Assembly (NCBI GenBank): GCA_051453625.1
Contig: JBOZIK010000001.1
Coordinates: forward strand, 59,786,133-59,849,645
DNA length: 63,513 nt
Direction of reading: 5' to 3'
DNA from: Welwitschia mirabilis
Taxonomy: Eukaryota > Gnetophyta > Gnetopsida > Welwitschiales
The notes below the pieces were generated by a model that searched no databases, had not been told where the DNA came from, and saw nothing but the letters and a program-made list of their open reading frames with translations. Made by a program: the position numbers and the translations under genes. Below, one piece after another: positions 24,871 through 36,931 of this stretch. The first letter of the stretch is position 1. Every line of letters begins with the position of its first letter.

Positions 24871-25546
24871 GAAGAGATAGATTGTTTAAGCTTTAGAATG
24901 AGGTCAACATGGTAGCAAAATCATACTCTATAGAAATAAAAGTGGAAAATGATAGGAAATTTAAAATCTTGCATACGTTTACTATTTTTAATTATTTCTA
25001 CTTGAAAATTTATCAAATATTATCTAATATTTTTAGTAATTAATAATTACTTTCTTTAGTATTTTTGTTTTTTAATCAAATTTAACTGTTCATGCTCAGT
25101 TTTGGATCTATAAAAGTGCCATTCTTATCATTGTCCAAATAATATCTTAGACAACAAAAACATAGAAACCATAAGAAAAGGAAAACAAAAAATAGAAATG
25201 AAAGACTAACTCTTACAGAAAGCATAGAAAATGGATTATCATCCACTTGGATCATCTAGATGACCTAAGGAATGATGTGATAAAACCCTAAAAATTTTAA
25301 TAGAAAAAGAAAATAGAAAACTCATGGCATAGAGGTTATTATTGCTGCATGTCATTTGGATGATGAAATAGATGACAAACTTTTATTACACAATAGAAAA
25401 AATATCCTTTGATTTAAAAAATAAGAAACTAACTCTGTAAAAATAAGAAATCCATGCTACTACAAGTACTGTTACACCTTTGCTATAGCAAGCATCTAAA
25501 CTGAAATACTTATCAAAGAAATAACAACTTTTAAACTCCAAGTAGC

Positions 25547-25566
25547 CTTCCTCAGCAATGATGCCA
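25547..25566 (-). other. Primer binding site of element M (tRNA-Asp type)
   Basis: tggcatcattgctgaggaag on the minus strand, three bases inside the 5' LTR. It resembles tggcgccgttgccgggga, the usual tRNA-Asp site of Tat/Athila-like elements; most differences are CpG-type transitions. Homologous sites are at 33778 and 39126. Confidence 0.75.
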
Positions 25567-25569
25567 AGA

Positions 25570-26661
25570 TGTTGTAGTGCATATTTATGCAACGTTTACA
25601 CCTTTAGTAGAATGATGTTAATCACAAATAGTAATGAACAAACACAATAGATTAATATAGATGAAAGTTAACTTGAATGTTATAATCCATCAAAGGCTAA
25701 AATATAGAAATAAGAGAGTTTCTTTTAAAGGAGACATACCATAACCTAACATACAGAAATAACTTATAATGCATGAAAATAAAGTAAGACACACTTATAC
25801 AAAGCTAATCTAGAAAAAGAAAATAATAATGCACTTAATCTAAACTAGCTAAGCATAACCTTAATGAAGGTTTTCCTCATAACCTATATCATAAGAAAAA
25901 CTACATTAGTTCTCAATCAACATAAGCTATGAGAAAGAAGAACATTCATATATTAAAGCACAAAAAGAAAATGTTTTGTATTAGAAATCACACTACATCC
26001 ATATTACAAAGTAGCCATACCTCAAAGGAGGAAATGCCACTCAACACCAAGGAAACATCTCTCTAAAACTATAAGATGGTTCTCAGGCCCTTTAATCTCC
26101 TATCACGAGAATATCAGGTGAAAAAGAAGACAAGGAGGAGTCGAGGGGAAGACCTCTATTTATTGACTCAAAAAATAAAATGGTATAGGTAAAAGGGCAT
26201 GGGTAAATAGTAATGGCTACATAAAAAGGAAATAGAATAAAAGTGGATAAAACTTGGTGAATCTTTAGTGCAACCATTACAACAATGTCCTCTAGTCGGT
26301 CATTTAGATGATAAAGGAGATGATGCCACCTCATGATTAGTTCACATTAGTTACTAGTTAGAACTAAGTCAGCATCTAGTTGGCATGATTATCCATACTA
26401 TCATCTGAATGATGAGGTGGACGATGAACTTCAATAAATCTTCAATTAGTGCATTAGCCTTATTGTTTGTAGGAAGTTATCATCAGAAATACAAGTATTC
26501 ATATTTGCTTAGAATGCTTATAAATTCTCATTGAGCTTACATATTTTCATCCTTTTCATCATAGTTATTCATTATTATGAAAACCAAACATTTACCTATT
26601 TATTTGCTTGTAAAACAACTCAGAATACCCTATCAAATATGTGTAAGTTGACAGTGCAACA
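25570..26661 (-). mobile_element. 5' LTR of element M
   Basis: 1092 bp, direct repeat of 13016-14213. On the minus strand it starts tgttgcactgtc and ends actacaaca, next to the primer site. Edges are fixed by the primer site on one side and the atatt duplication on the other. Confidence 0.88.
26156..26164 (-). promoter_or_regulatory. TATA-like element in 5' LTR of M
   Basis: aataaatag on the minus strand, followed by aggtcttcccc. The 3' LTR has the same sequence at the same place. It is the positional equivalent of the TATA boxes in the other LTRs of the family. Confidence 0.45.
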
Positions 26662-26666
26662 ATATT
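26662..26666. repeat. Target site duplication of element M, right copy
   Basis: atatt, identical to 13011-13015. Confidence 0.85.
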
Positions 26667-27650
26667 TTTACTTTATAAGAATGTAACAAATATACCAAGT
26701 AATAAATTATTATTCCAATACTTTATTTTTTCTCATTGTCTAGTATTTCAATACATATTTTTGTCTCTTAATAATATTTAAGATGCTTTTTTTCAATGAA
26801 AAATGTTATAACTTAAAGAATTAGTAATTTCTTAGCTGAGTTTTTTAATTTAATATGGGATGCCATTAAAAAATAATTTTACAATTGGTATTATCACTTA
26901 CTAAACTTAAGCCCTATAAAACTCCATAATAAAGGAATTATAAAATTGATCTTTAGATCTCATGATTCATGTATTCTAATAAGTAGTGAACACATAAAAC
27001 TACTTCTAATATCTTATAAAATTACTAGAAAGTTGTAATAATGAACTAAAGAACATAATTAAAGATATTATTTCAAATGAGTAGTATGGAGTCTTCCATA
27101 GCTGGTTCATATTAAAAAAAGTATTAAATTAATTAAAATTATGCAAAGGAAAATGATCTTAGCAATGATGCCCTTTTATTAAAATTAGACTCCTTAATAG
27201 GAGGAGGAGGAGAAGGATTTGGGATGAAGGAGTATTAGATCCTAAAAACATTTTGACAGTATTAGAAAACTCAAATTTACAACATCAAAAAAACAAAAGT
27301 AGCCAATAAATTAAAACTTATAATAGTAAATACCTAAAGTGTGAAAACATAAAGAAAATTCACTATGAAAGGATTAAAAAAAGTTAGATAAAACTTCATC
27401 AAGTGTAATTTGGAGGAATTAGAGAGTTCACTTACAACTATGCCTTTACTACATGGAGATGAATATGAAAAGAAACTAGTTTAAAAATATTATATTTTTC
27501 TATATACACAAGAAAAAGAAAGTGAATATTTTTCTCCTAGAATTGTAAATCACATCTTATCTTCTATATGCAATAAAAAATTCATCATCTAATAATGTTC
27601 ATGAAAAAATATAGGCTCAGCTTAAGTTCTAAGTGGTTTCTAAAAGAATT
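26667..27650. other. Unassigned AT-rich DNA
   Basis: No domain recognised. It was contiguous with 13010 before element M inserted. The 3' end of LINE I may extend into its right part. Confidence 0.5.
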
Positions 27651-30120
27651 ATATCTAAATTTATGGTAATATAAGAAAGAATAAGAGAAGCCCAATTTCA
27701 TGCATTTTTAGAAAATGGAAGATAAACAAATAACATGTAAAAAATCATCCTCTTAAGTGTAAAATAAACAACATGAATATAATACTCCCAAGTGTTATAG
27801 GTAACTACCAATAAAAAGACCTTTGAATGTTAGGTACAAAATAAAGTGCTTGATCTTAGAAAGCGCTAAAAGCTTTCAAACTATTTTTAAATTAGTAATA
27901 CAAAAAGAGAATGCATATTTTATGTTTGATCTATGATTACAATTAGTTCCTACATTAGTAATAATTAATAAAAAAGTGTAATACTTTCTCGAGAAATATG
28001 GAAGAATAGATTCATAATCAATCCAACATAAATCATCTATATGTAAAGAGTCATTTTCTTATATATGATAAGAATGAACAAAAAATCATTAAAGTCTAAT
28101 GAAAAATTATTAAATACTAGCAGGATTCCCATAACTATATTGAAACTCCACCAAATTGATCTAGTTGTTTCCTACTTGCAAATTATATAAAGAAGCCAAT
28201 TCTTTATTAAACCATCTTATAGTTATATTAGAATTTATTATTACTAAAGAATAAAAAGTAAGAGGTAAACATTAAGAAAAAATATATTAAAGTAAGATTG
28301 TAGGTATTTTCATATGCATATGAGTAACAAAAGAATGAATCATTTGCTAAGCCTTTCAAACACTTTTAAAAACATGATTTTAGACGGATTAAAAACATAA
28401 TTAATTAAATGAATGTTCTTCGATGCTTGTGGATCTTAAATGATGATTTTAGACGGATCAAAAACATAATTAATTAAATGAATGTTCTTTGATGCTTGTG
28501 GATCTTAACCAAGTAATTCTTAAGAATAAGGAATAATAATTTAGAAACTAGGGAAGTTGAAATAAAGTATAGAGAACCCATTTTATAGATAACCTAACTA
28601 CTTGAAAATATAAATTAATAAAAACTAAACCAATATTTTCTTTAGATGTGGCCATAATATCCTACGAAATGCCATAATAATTTTCTTTTTTTTACCTTCT
28701 TTATAAGACCACAAAGAACTTTGAAGAAATTTTTTAAGTTTATAATAAGCTACATTTGAAGGATTTGAAAAGAAAAAATATGAATATGTGTAGATGAAGT
28801 AACAGATTTGCAAATCACATAATGATTTATAAGAGAAATTCCAGTTTATTTTAAATTCTTTGGAATGTTTAGAATTATAACTTGTGAGAAGAACTTTTAA
28901 AGGAGAAAGAAATACTTAAAATTCCTTTTTTTTTCCTACTCCCTATAAGATTTATCAAGATTCATGTAGAAGATACTATTAATTATTACTTTCCATATAA
29001 ACTAAAGATTTTTGCAAATTACTTTCACTTTTTAAGAAATGGTAGTATTATTAAATATAAATAAAGAGATAACTAATAGAATGTTGATCATTTTACATCA
29101 TAAAAAAGAATTATTAATATTTTACAAATTTAATATGTATTGTGTCATACATCATAATAAAATTCCCCTTACCAAGCCTTATTGCAAATTATGTTGAAGA
29201 GAGAAATAAAGAAAATTAGTAGTAATGATAAAAAGATAAGTGTTCAAAGGACAACCTTGTCTAATAATGTAGTGGATATGAAAGGAAGAACTCACATCAT
29301 CATCAGTAATTATATTGATGTTTTAGTGAAGAGACACCATATCATATGAAGAAGTTAAGATTAAAAATCTAAATCTCTCATACAAGTCAAAAATAAAACT
29401 TATTTAATTTTATCATATGCTTTGACATGATCAAGATTAATAAAGGCCACATCCCAATTAGAATCAACTACCCATTGATATCCTTCCCAAGCTATCACAA
29501 CATTCAAAAAAAATATATCTACCTAAAGAAAAACATATTATTTCTCTATGCTAAAATCTAGAACAAATTTTTAATCCTACAAGCCAAGCAAATTATCTAA
29601 AATTTATAAGTAATATTTAATAAAGTGATAGGTCATTAATTACCAATCAGAATAGGTTTCCTAAATTTGTGTAAAAGATAAATAACTTATTTGTAATAAA
29701 ATGTCTAAGTGAAGCTTAAAGAATGACATCCCTTAGAACATTAAGATAATTATGACCTAAGGAATTCTATTTCCTTTTAAAATGTTCCATAAGAAAACCA
29801 TCAAATCTAGGATTATTTCCATTTATCATATCAAAAAAAAGAATCTTTAATCTCTTCAAAAGTAATTTCTACATCCAACATTTGATGTATTTATATGGTA
29901 ATAACTAAAAAAAGAAATGAAGAAATATATTGAAACTCATTCATATTAATTGGTGTTAATTTAAATAATGTTTAAAAATGTTCATTTAAAAAATTAAGAA
30001 TGTTATTATAATTATAAAGAGTCTAAACATGATCCTATGAAGATGTAATTTGAATTTCACACTTAAAATGATTCAAAAATTTGAAAAATTCTTTGAAGTT
30101 TTGATCTTAAGTTTTTTTGA
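27650..30120 (-). pseudogene. LINE I: L1-like non-LTR retrotransposon remnant (RT to zf-RVT)
   Basis: Minus strand, many stops. In order: TFEEIKDSFFDM (about 29840), PNPILIGN and PITLLNIT (about 29590-29670), the RT A motif INLDHVKAYDKI (about 29405-29445), LHMIWCLFTKTSI, the B motif IRQGCPLNTYLFI (about 29230-29265), then the thumb-side SLWSYKEGKKKKIIMAFRR (about 28640-28700). The zf-RVT region follows with IKHFIWYLTFKGLFIG (about 27810-27855) and FLHVICLSSIF. These are the landmarks of plant L1-type ORF2. The YxDD motif was not found and that part looks deleted. The endonuclease is absent, so the copy is 5' truncated. Confidence 0.75.
28374..28508. repeat. 69-bp tandem duplication inside LINE I
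   Basis: Two copies start at 28374 and 28443 with period 69. They share attttagacggat and gaatgttctt, and differ at about two positions. This is far more similar than other old repeats here, so the event is recent or an assembly effect. Confidence 0.85.
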
Positions 30121-30359
30121 TAGGAATTTAAAATTCATTACCAGTATAGAAAATTAGGTATAAATTAGTTTAAAGAACAAAAGTGAGGCCTCTAGGAAGT
30201 TCAAGAAGGCTACTAACAACCTCATAACTCCAAACTATGCTTGTAACTTAAAAGAATAACAATCAAGATGACAAAATCAAGATAAAAAGATAGGTATGAA
30301 TTTTTGAATTTATTCTTAGACTCAAGAAAGATTCCTAAGGCTTTACACAAATCTCTGTT

Positions 30360-31860
30360 GCTCACATTATCATTTATTGAAGTTACTTTGGTTAGTTGAA
30401 TCTTTAAATGGAAGCTAATTTATTGGAAATAGGAGGATGAATTTGGAGAAGCTCATTTAAATATTACCTAGTTATTGTGCATCCAAATGTAGTATATTGT
30501 AGTAGAAAAACCTACTCTAATCATCGGATTTCTCAGAGTGGTAGATTTAAGATGCTTCCTTTCCCATTAGACCATATCATTATAATTGGTTAAAGGGTTA
30601 AACTGCAAGAACTAAGCCATTGAACTCCATACACAAGAGGAAAACTAACATGAGAAGTATAGATAAACTTTTATTTTAGGTGGTACACCACATAATACAT
30701 AAATAACATCAACATTTAGTCTAAACTTTAGTATGATATTTTTGGTTAGCAATCTGTTATGAATTACTAGCAAGCCAACGTAGGAATGCATTGGCTATAC
30801 ATATCTTTCCAAAATGGAGCAAGTCTATTGCATTCTAAGGGGTGTGATAGAAATTTGCTAGTAGGTGCTTGATGTTGAAAAAAGAGGAGCCTTCCCTTTC
30901 CTTTTAATATATTCAGTGGTTTTGTCAACAAATGAAGTAGCTACCTCCCTCAATTGAATGATCTTTTTAAACCACCATGTAAAGGAGGTTTTAATTTTAA
31001 TATTCCTACCTAATGTTGCTTGAGGTAGATCCCATGAATCCATCTCATCCAAAATGTATCTTTTTTTAAAGCCACTACCTAGAAAATCTTTAAGATTACA
31101 ACCTTATTATATGAAATAAGATCCTTTATTCTAAGATCACCACTATATTTTGGGCTACAAATAGTGCTTCATGTAACTAGTGCTTTCTTAACTTTTTATT
31201 TTCTAACCACAAGAAAGAACTGCATAAGTTCTCCATAGATTTGATAACTTTTTTATAAAGAATAAAAACTTGGCATTAATATATGTAGATACTTGAAAAA
31301 AAGACTTAATTAATTCTAGCCTTTTAGTATATGATAGAAAATTCTTTATCCAATAATGTAATCTTTCTATCATTTTTCTATCAGAGGCAAGTACTCACTA
31401 TTAGATAATGATTTATAATTAGTGGTACTTTCAAGTACTTAAAGGTAGCTTACCCTCAATGAATTATAAGATCTATAGAAAATGGGATCTATCCACTATA
31501 GACAAGCTAACAAAATAGACTTGAGACTTAGTGATGTTGGCCTTCAATCTAAAAACTAATGCAAAGTGATTCAAAGCCTCCTTGATGATCCTAATTAATG
31601 TTAGATTCCCCTTGCGTAATAAGTCATCTCCATACATCAAGTGAGATAAATATGTGTTTTTATACTTTGGATGACAGTTAAATCTCCTTGTGGCAACGTA
31701 AGTAGGAAGAGACCTAGAGAGATATTCCATTACTAGAGTAAATAGATAAGGAGATATTGGGTCTTCTTATCTAATTCCTCTTCTCCCTTTAAAATATCTT
31801 AATTTCATAACCACTAAAGTCCACTTTTAAGAAGAGTATATTTTGCCCCAAAAAAATCCC
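30360..31860 (-). pseudogene. LINE II: second L1-like remnant (RT palm to zf-RVT)
   Basis: Minus strand. It begins within RT with RYFKGRRGIR and EDPISPYLF (B motif, about 31750-31825). The 85-codon open frame MEYLSRSLPTYVATRRF... (31473-31730) carries HLMYGDDLL, with the catalytic YGDD at 31623-31634, then LKANITKSQVYF. Next are a thumb with VFILYKKVIKSMENLCSSFL, WMRWIHGIYL, the 64-codon frame at 30858-31052, HSYVGLLVIHNRLLTKN (zf-RVT, about 30730-30790), YVLCGVPPK and IYYIWMHNN (about 30460). It is 5' truncated upstream of the B motif. Its DPISPYLF signature differs from GCPLNTYLF of LINE I, so it is another subfamily. Confidence 0.8.
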
Positions 31861-32709
31861 TTTTTTATTGAGCCACATGAGCTTTAACAAACATAGAATG
31901 ATGAGTTAGATTCAAAGGATTATAAATAAGTTAATTATATAAGTCTAAAATATTCTACATTATAAAGTGAAAATAAGATTTTACTTATCCAACTACTATT
32001 TTTTTAAGAAGCAAGCATAATTTCTAACATTACACAAATTACAATGTCATTAATTAATCCATTTCATAAGATGAGAAATTTTAGGAGCTACATTTTAAAA
32101 ATTATGAAGAATTTATTTTCTTATATGAAACTTATACTAAGGGGTATTAAGATAAAATTAATAGAAATGAGCTCTTGATGAGAAATAGGAATTTTCATGA
32201 ACTTATAAATAGGAAAATGATTTAATAAGACTATCATGTTTAAAACCTTAATGAAATAGTCTAAATCAAAAATAAAAAGAGTGGACAAATACAGTCTATC
32301 TAAATACTTATAGAATTATTAAGTACCTTGATGAATATTACTTTAAGTAAAATGTCATTCCATATTTCAAGAGGAGTAAAAAATTACGTATAAAATACAA
32401 AAGAGATCTTTGAATTACAACCAAGAATCCAATTTAAGAGGATGTAAGAAAAATTCCTTTCTATCCAAATTATCATAAGATTAACTAATCATATTAAAAT
32501 ATTTTTTAACAAATTAAGAAATACAAGGAAATATATATACTAAATGTATCTAAAGTTAAATTTACTCATGTATGTTCTTAGAAGCATAAATGGACAAATA
32601 TCAAATATACTAATGGGATATGAAATAATTATCCAATAAGACTACTATTAAGGATCTGAACTAAAAGAATGAATTAATGAAGTCTATTGGTAATAAACCA
32701 AAATAGTAG
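31861..32709. other. Unassigned AT-rich DNA
   Basis: No domain recognised on either strand. It ends at the left target duplication of the tandem array. Confidence 0.5.
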
Positions 32710-32714
32710 CCCCT
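32710..32714. repeat. Candidate target site duplication of the tandem array, left
   Basis: cccct directly before LTR A. The five bases after LTR C (45332-45336) are cccat, a 4/5 match. Confidence 0.55.
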
Positions 32715-33774
32715 TGTTGTGCTGCCAATTTATAGTTATTTAACATATTTTATGAGTTTTTTTACAAGAATTTTATACAGGTTTAGGTGAAATCTTGAGA
32801 ATTTTGGAGATACAAGAGGAAATATCAAAAAAACACAGTTATTATCTAAATTTAATGCATTAAAGGCACTTTTTGATGAATAGATATTTTTATGATAAAA
32901 CTGCTAAGTTTATCCTTAAGAAAGACATTAAAGAAGACTATCATCCCCTCTGTCGTTCACACAATAGATAGGATGACAAATACTTATGTGGATTGTTGAG
33001 TCATCACTTTTACAATATTTTGCAATGACCTGTCATCACCTATATCATCTAGATGATAGCCCAGATGACACTGACATGTAAGTACCACTGATAGATTCTC
33101 TCAGTCGTTTCATCTGTTTCTAAGAACTTAATGAGCGTGCATAAATGCACCTTCTATTTGTTTATTTATGTTGTATTTTCCTTTAAATAAGTTCTCCTTT
33201 GACTCTCCTTTTCATCTTTGATGCACCAGATATTCTTGTGACAGGAGAGAAAAGGATGAGAGATTAATCTTGAGAGTTACAGAAATATAAGCACTTGGTA
33301 GAGGGCTGAGTATCTTCTATTAAGGCCTAGCAATTTTGTAAACTAGATATTGTCACCATTTAATATGAATCTTGTTTTTATTTTATGTTTAAATTTTAGG
33401 ATTTATGTCCCTTATAGCCTAATGTTGCTCAATATCACATGACAATTTCTTAGGTGATATAGATTATCAAAGAAAATCCTTATTAGGACTAAAGAGTAAA
33501 GTAGGGTTAGGATCATTTTACATTGCATGTTAGTTTAGATTGCATCTTGGACTTTGCATGATAATTTAATTCATTGCATTATTATTCATTATTTCTAATC
33601 CTAAGATTTAGTTGTAAAAGCAACCTAAGTTTCTTACAGATAGACTTCAATGAGATATGATATTTTGGGTCACTCCCACTATATTAGCATGATGTATTAT
33701 GAATAATATCTATTTTAATTATTAATAAAAAATCTATTTGAATGTAAAAGTATGTGTAAATACATACTACAACA
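32715..33774 (+). mobile_element. LTR A (5'-most)
   Basis: Starts tgttgtgctgcc, ends catactacaaca. The TATA-like box (tttaaata, 33182-33189) is decayed relative to LTR B. A perfect 14-bp palindrome atcatctagatgat lies at 33044-33057. It shares many variants with LTR C against LTR B. Confidence 0.85.
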
Positions 33775-33777
33775 AAG

Positions 33778-33797
33778 TAGCACCGTTGGCAAGGAAG
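33778..33797 (+). other. Primer binding site, first internal region
   Basis: tagcaccgttggcaaggaag, three bases after LTR A. tRNA-Asp type, decayed. Confidence 0.75.
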
Positions 33798-34258
33798 GCT
33801 ATCAGGGAGTACAAGGTTTATTATTATTTAGATAAGTATTCTAGTTATTTGTCTGTGCAATATTGTATTTTTATTAGGAGATTAGGTTTTCTATGCATTG
33901 TGTTTTAGTTTTGATTTTTCAAAGTTTGGTTTTCTATTAAAAAGTGTGATTATCCCCTTTATTCTCCTCATGACAGTTAAGATGACAGTGTATTATTTCT
34001 ATTTTTGGTTTTTATTTGTGGATTTTGATTTTCTCTATAATAAATTAGTTCTATCCTCTCCTGTGCCATCTAGAAGACTAGTTGGATGACATATGTTTTT
34101 CTGTGTTTTTTTTGCTTTTTGTTTTAGTTTCAATTCTTTTTCTATTTGTCTATTTTCTGTGTGTATTAATTCTTTTGTCTTCCAGATAATAGACAGAATG
34201 ATGATTTAGTATTTTTTGATCTATTTTCTATTGTTTTTTATTTACAGAATGCTGTGAT

Positions 34259-36654
34259 ATGATTAATATGGAGAAGAAATATATCAAAGGAAAATATCTA
34301 ATAAAATAGAACCTCAAAGAAGGACTGGTGAACATAGAAAAATAATCAAAAAAACAATCTCCAAGTGCACTCAATCCTTCTTCCAATTTTATTCTTTTTC
34401 ATCTGTTTTTTTTAACAAAAAACCCATAGAAGGAGAGGACCAACCTACAATGTTGAGTTCTTCCCAAAAACAAAAATAAGTAGTAGGATATTCTACCCCT
34501 AATCTAAACCTTACCATGAGGGATTTACTAGAAAATATGAAAAAAGAAATTCAAAACCCTTTTGATCTATTTCCAGGAGATGATGTTGAGCTTAAAAATA
34601 TACATGCCTATCTAACTTTTAGTAGAGAAAAAGAAGAGAATCCCCTTCAACACATTGCAGATATTAGATAACTTATTCTAACCTTAGGAAATGGGAAGAA
34701 TAAAAATTAGTAATAGAACCTACATGATAATCTTTCCTATGGCCTTATAGGGTAGAGCAAAACTTTGGTTAAAAACTATATCTCATAAAAGCCTGAAAAC
34801 ATGGAATTAAGTCAAAGAAACTTTTATAAAGGATTCATGAGTGAAGAAACTATGAGAAAATAGAGAAATGAGGTAACGAACTTTCAACAAAAACCAAATA
34901 AAGATTATGCCTCTGCACTTGGCTGTTTCTTAATAGCAATCCATTCTAATCTCGTAAATGATTTTTCAAGACTAAAATAATTAGATAACTTTTATAGTGG
35001 ATTGACTTCCCACACAAAATAACCTGTAGATTTCTCTTATGCTGAAAACCTTATGAACTTTACATTAGAAGATGCTTGGTTAAAATTAGATGAACTTATG
35101 GAGGTTAGTTAAACTTGGTCAACTCTCAAGAAAAATCAACTTGTAGGCCAACTCATCAAGGATTTAAAATTAGCTAAAAAATAAAAAAAGGTAAAAGATG
35201 ACCCTATAAATCCTAGGAGGGAATTTACAAAAAACTTTGAGAAATATACAGAAGTGATTTGAGATGCTAAAAATGCAACTAAGAAAAATGTTGTGCAAAA
35301 CTGTGATTTATGTAAGGACAACTATCATGTTACAAAAAATTATCCTCTTTTACTAACTTACAAAGAAAGCATTCATGAGGAAATTTTTGATTTTAATCAA
35401 CCATCTCAAAACTTTCAAAACCAAAATCAAACACAATCAAGCTTGAATACATATTTCCAAAACAATCATCAACCTTCTAGAAACTGACTCGAAAATGCAA
35501 ATCATTCACCAAGTCCATCAAACTTTCAAAATCTAAATGAGAAACTCATAAACATTATAAAAGAGCTTAGAAAAACAAATATCAACTTTGAAGACATGAC
35601 AAATATTTTTCAAAAAACTTTATTGAAAAATCAAAGACTTCAAAGAGCTTTACCTATACAACCTTTACATAATTCAAATGAGTTAAGAAGATATTACAAG
35701 GTTGTAACAAGAAGTGAATAATAAATAAACCCTCTTCCATGTAAACCTTAAACCTTCCAGAACAATGAAGAAGAAGAGAAAGATGACATTGAAATTTTAG
35801 ATGATTACCACTTCCCTTATTTTAGTAAGAAGAAAAATAAAAATCCAACTACCCTTTGGATTGATAGGCTTAATAACAATTCAACTTTCAATGATCATCT
35901 TAAAGCCTTAATGATGAATTTGGGTATAAGTCTTCCTTTTTAAAAAGTTTTACAAGAAAATTCAGGGTATGAAAAACTATGCAAAGACTTAATCAGAAGA
36001 AAACAAAAATAAGTCATTTCTAGTAAGGTCTTTCTTTCCCAATACTTAGTGTTATAAAAATCACCAAAATTTAATGATTTAGGAGTACCAACTATGAATA
36101 TTATAGTAAATGGAAATAAAAAGATAAGGAAAGCATTGATTAACATTAGAGCAAGTGCTAACATTATGCTACCTTACATTTGTAAGAGGCTTGGTTTGTA
36201 AGATAGAATAAAGCCTATCTTGGTTGTCTTAGAATTGTCAGATACATTAGTAGAGAAACTGTTAGGCATCATTAAATATTTATAAATTCAAATAGAAGAG
36301 GCCTTCTATCCCATTGATGTAATTAATATAGAAGTTGAACATGACAAAGGATATCCTTTACTCTTAGGTAGAGCCTTTTATGCAATAGTGCACTGCCTCA
36401 TTGATACAAGAAAAGGAACAATGAAATGTCATTTTGATAATAGAACTTTTGTGATTAGATTCTTTAATGTACCTGAGAAATATTTGGGTGATGATGAGAT
36501 GAATATTAAAGACAGTATCAAACCCAATTTATTTTTGCAACATCACCCACTTAAAGAAAGAGAGATAAAACCAAGTAAGTATATGCTTTGTGATGATCAA
36601 CTTGAGAATGAAGAAGAAAAGAAACATTTGAGTTTGAGGAAGTACAACTTTTAA
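34259..36654 (+). pseudogene. gag-protease remnant, first internal region
   Basis: The start is put at the ATG at 34259 (MINMEKKYIKGKYLI) because the second copy has the matching MVNLEKKYLKEKKLI at 39600. In order: LTMRDLLENMKKEIQNPFDL, NPLQHIADIR, GRAKLWLKTISHKSLKTWN, VDFSYAENLMNFTLEDAW, and a zinc knuckle CDLCKDNYHVTKNY (35302-35343). Then come Gln/Asn-rich sequence (35380-35560), a protease with ALINIRASANIMPYICKRLG (about 36130-36195; normal D-x-G-A-S changed to N-I-R-A-S), and GYPLLLGRAF with HCLIDTRKGTMKCHF. The last 88 codons (36388-36654) are open. Stops and frameshifts are numerous. After this the sequence does not enter RT, unlike element M. Confidence 0.8.
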
Positions 36655-36753
36655 AGAAAAATAATAAGGAAGATTATTCATTTCATGAGCCAAAAAGTAA
36701 AAATCATAAAATGAATTTGAAAAAGAAAAATGTTTTTAATGGACATAAAGGTA

Positions 36754-36853
36754 NNNNNNNNNNNNNNNNNNNNNNNNNNNNNNNNNNNNNNNNNNNNNNN
36801 NNNNNNNNNNNNNNNNNNNNNNNNNNNNNNNNNNNNNNNNNNNNNNNNNNNNN

Positions 36854-36927
<74 letters not shown>
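36754..36927. repeat. 100-N gap followed by (AG)37
   Basis: The N run 36754-36853 is followed by 74 nt of pure AG repeat (36854-36927). The second internal region has about 1.03 kb here (about 42095-43125) ending in an A/G-rich tract. The microsatellite therefore sits on an ancestral purine tract, and the gap may hide about 1 kb. The Glu-Arg or Ser-Leu frames over it are artefacts. Confidence 0.9.

Positions 36928-36931
<4 letters not shown>

Larger units (their letters stand above)
13016..26661 (-). mobile_element. Element M: Ty3/gypsy retrotransposon with both LTRs
   Basis: A 13.6-kb minus-strand element, five N gaps included. Order on its own strand: 5' LTR (26661-25570), tRNA-Asp-like primer site, leader, gag, protease, RT, RNase H, integrase, downstream ORF remnant, polypurine tract, 3' LTR (14213-13016). 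It is bounded by a perfect atatt duplication. Domain order RT-RH-INT is that of Ty3/gypsy, and the primer site plus the extra 3' ORF fit the non-chromoviral Tat/Athila group. All reading frames are broken. The two LTRs look roughly four-fifths identical by eye, so the insertion is old. The contig between the gaps at 19311 and 23079 duplicates both neighbours and may not belong here (see findings). Confidence 0.85.
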
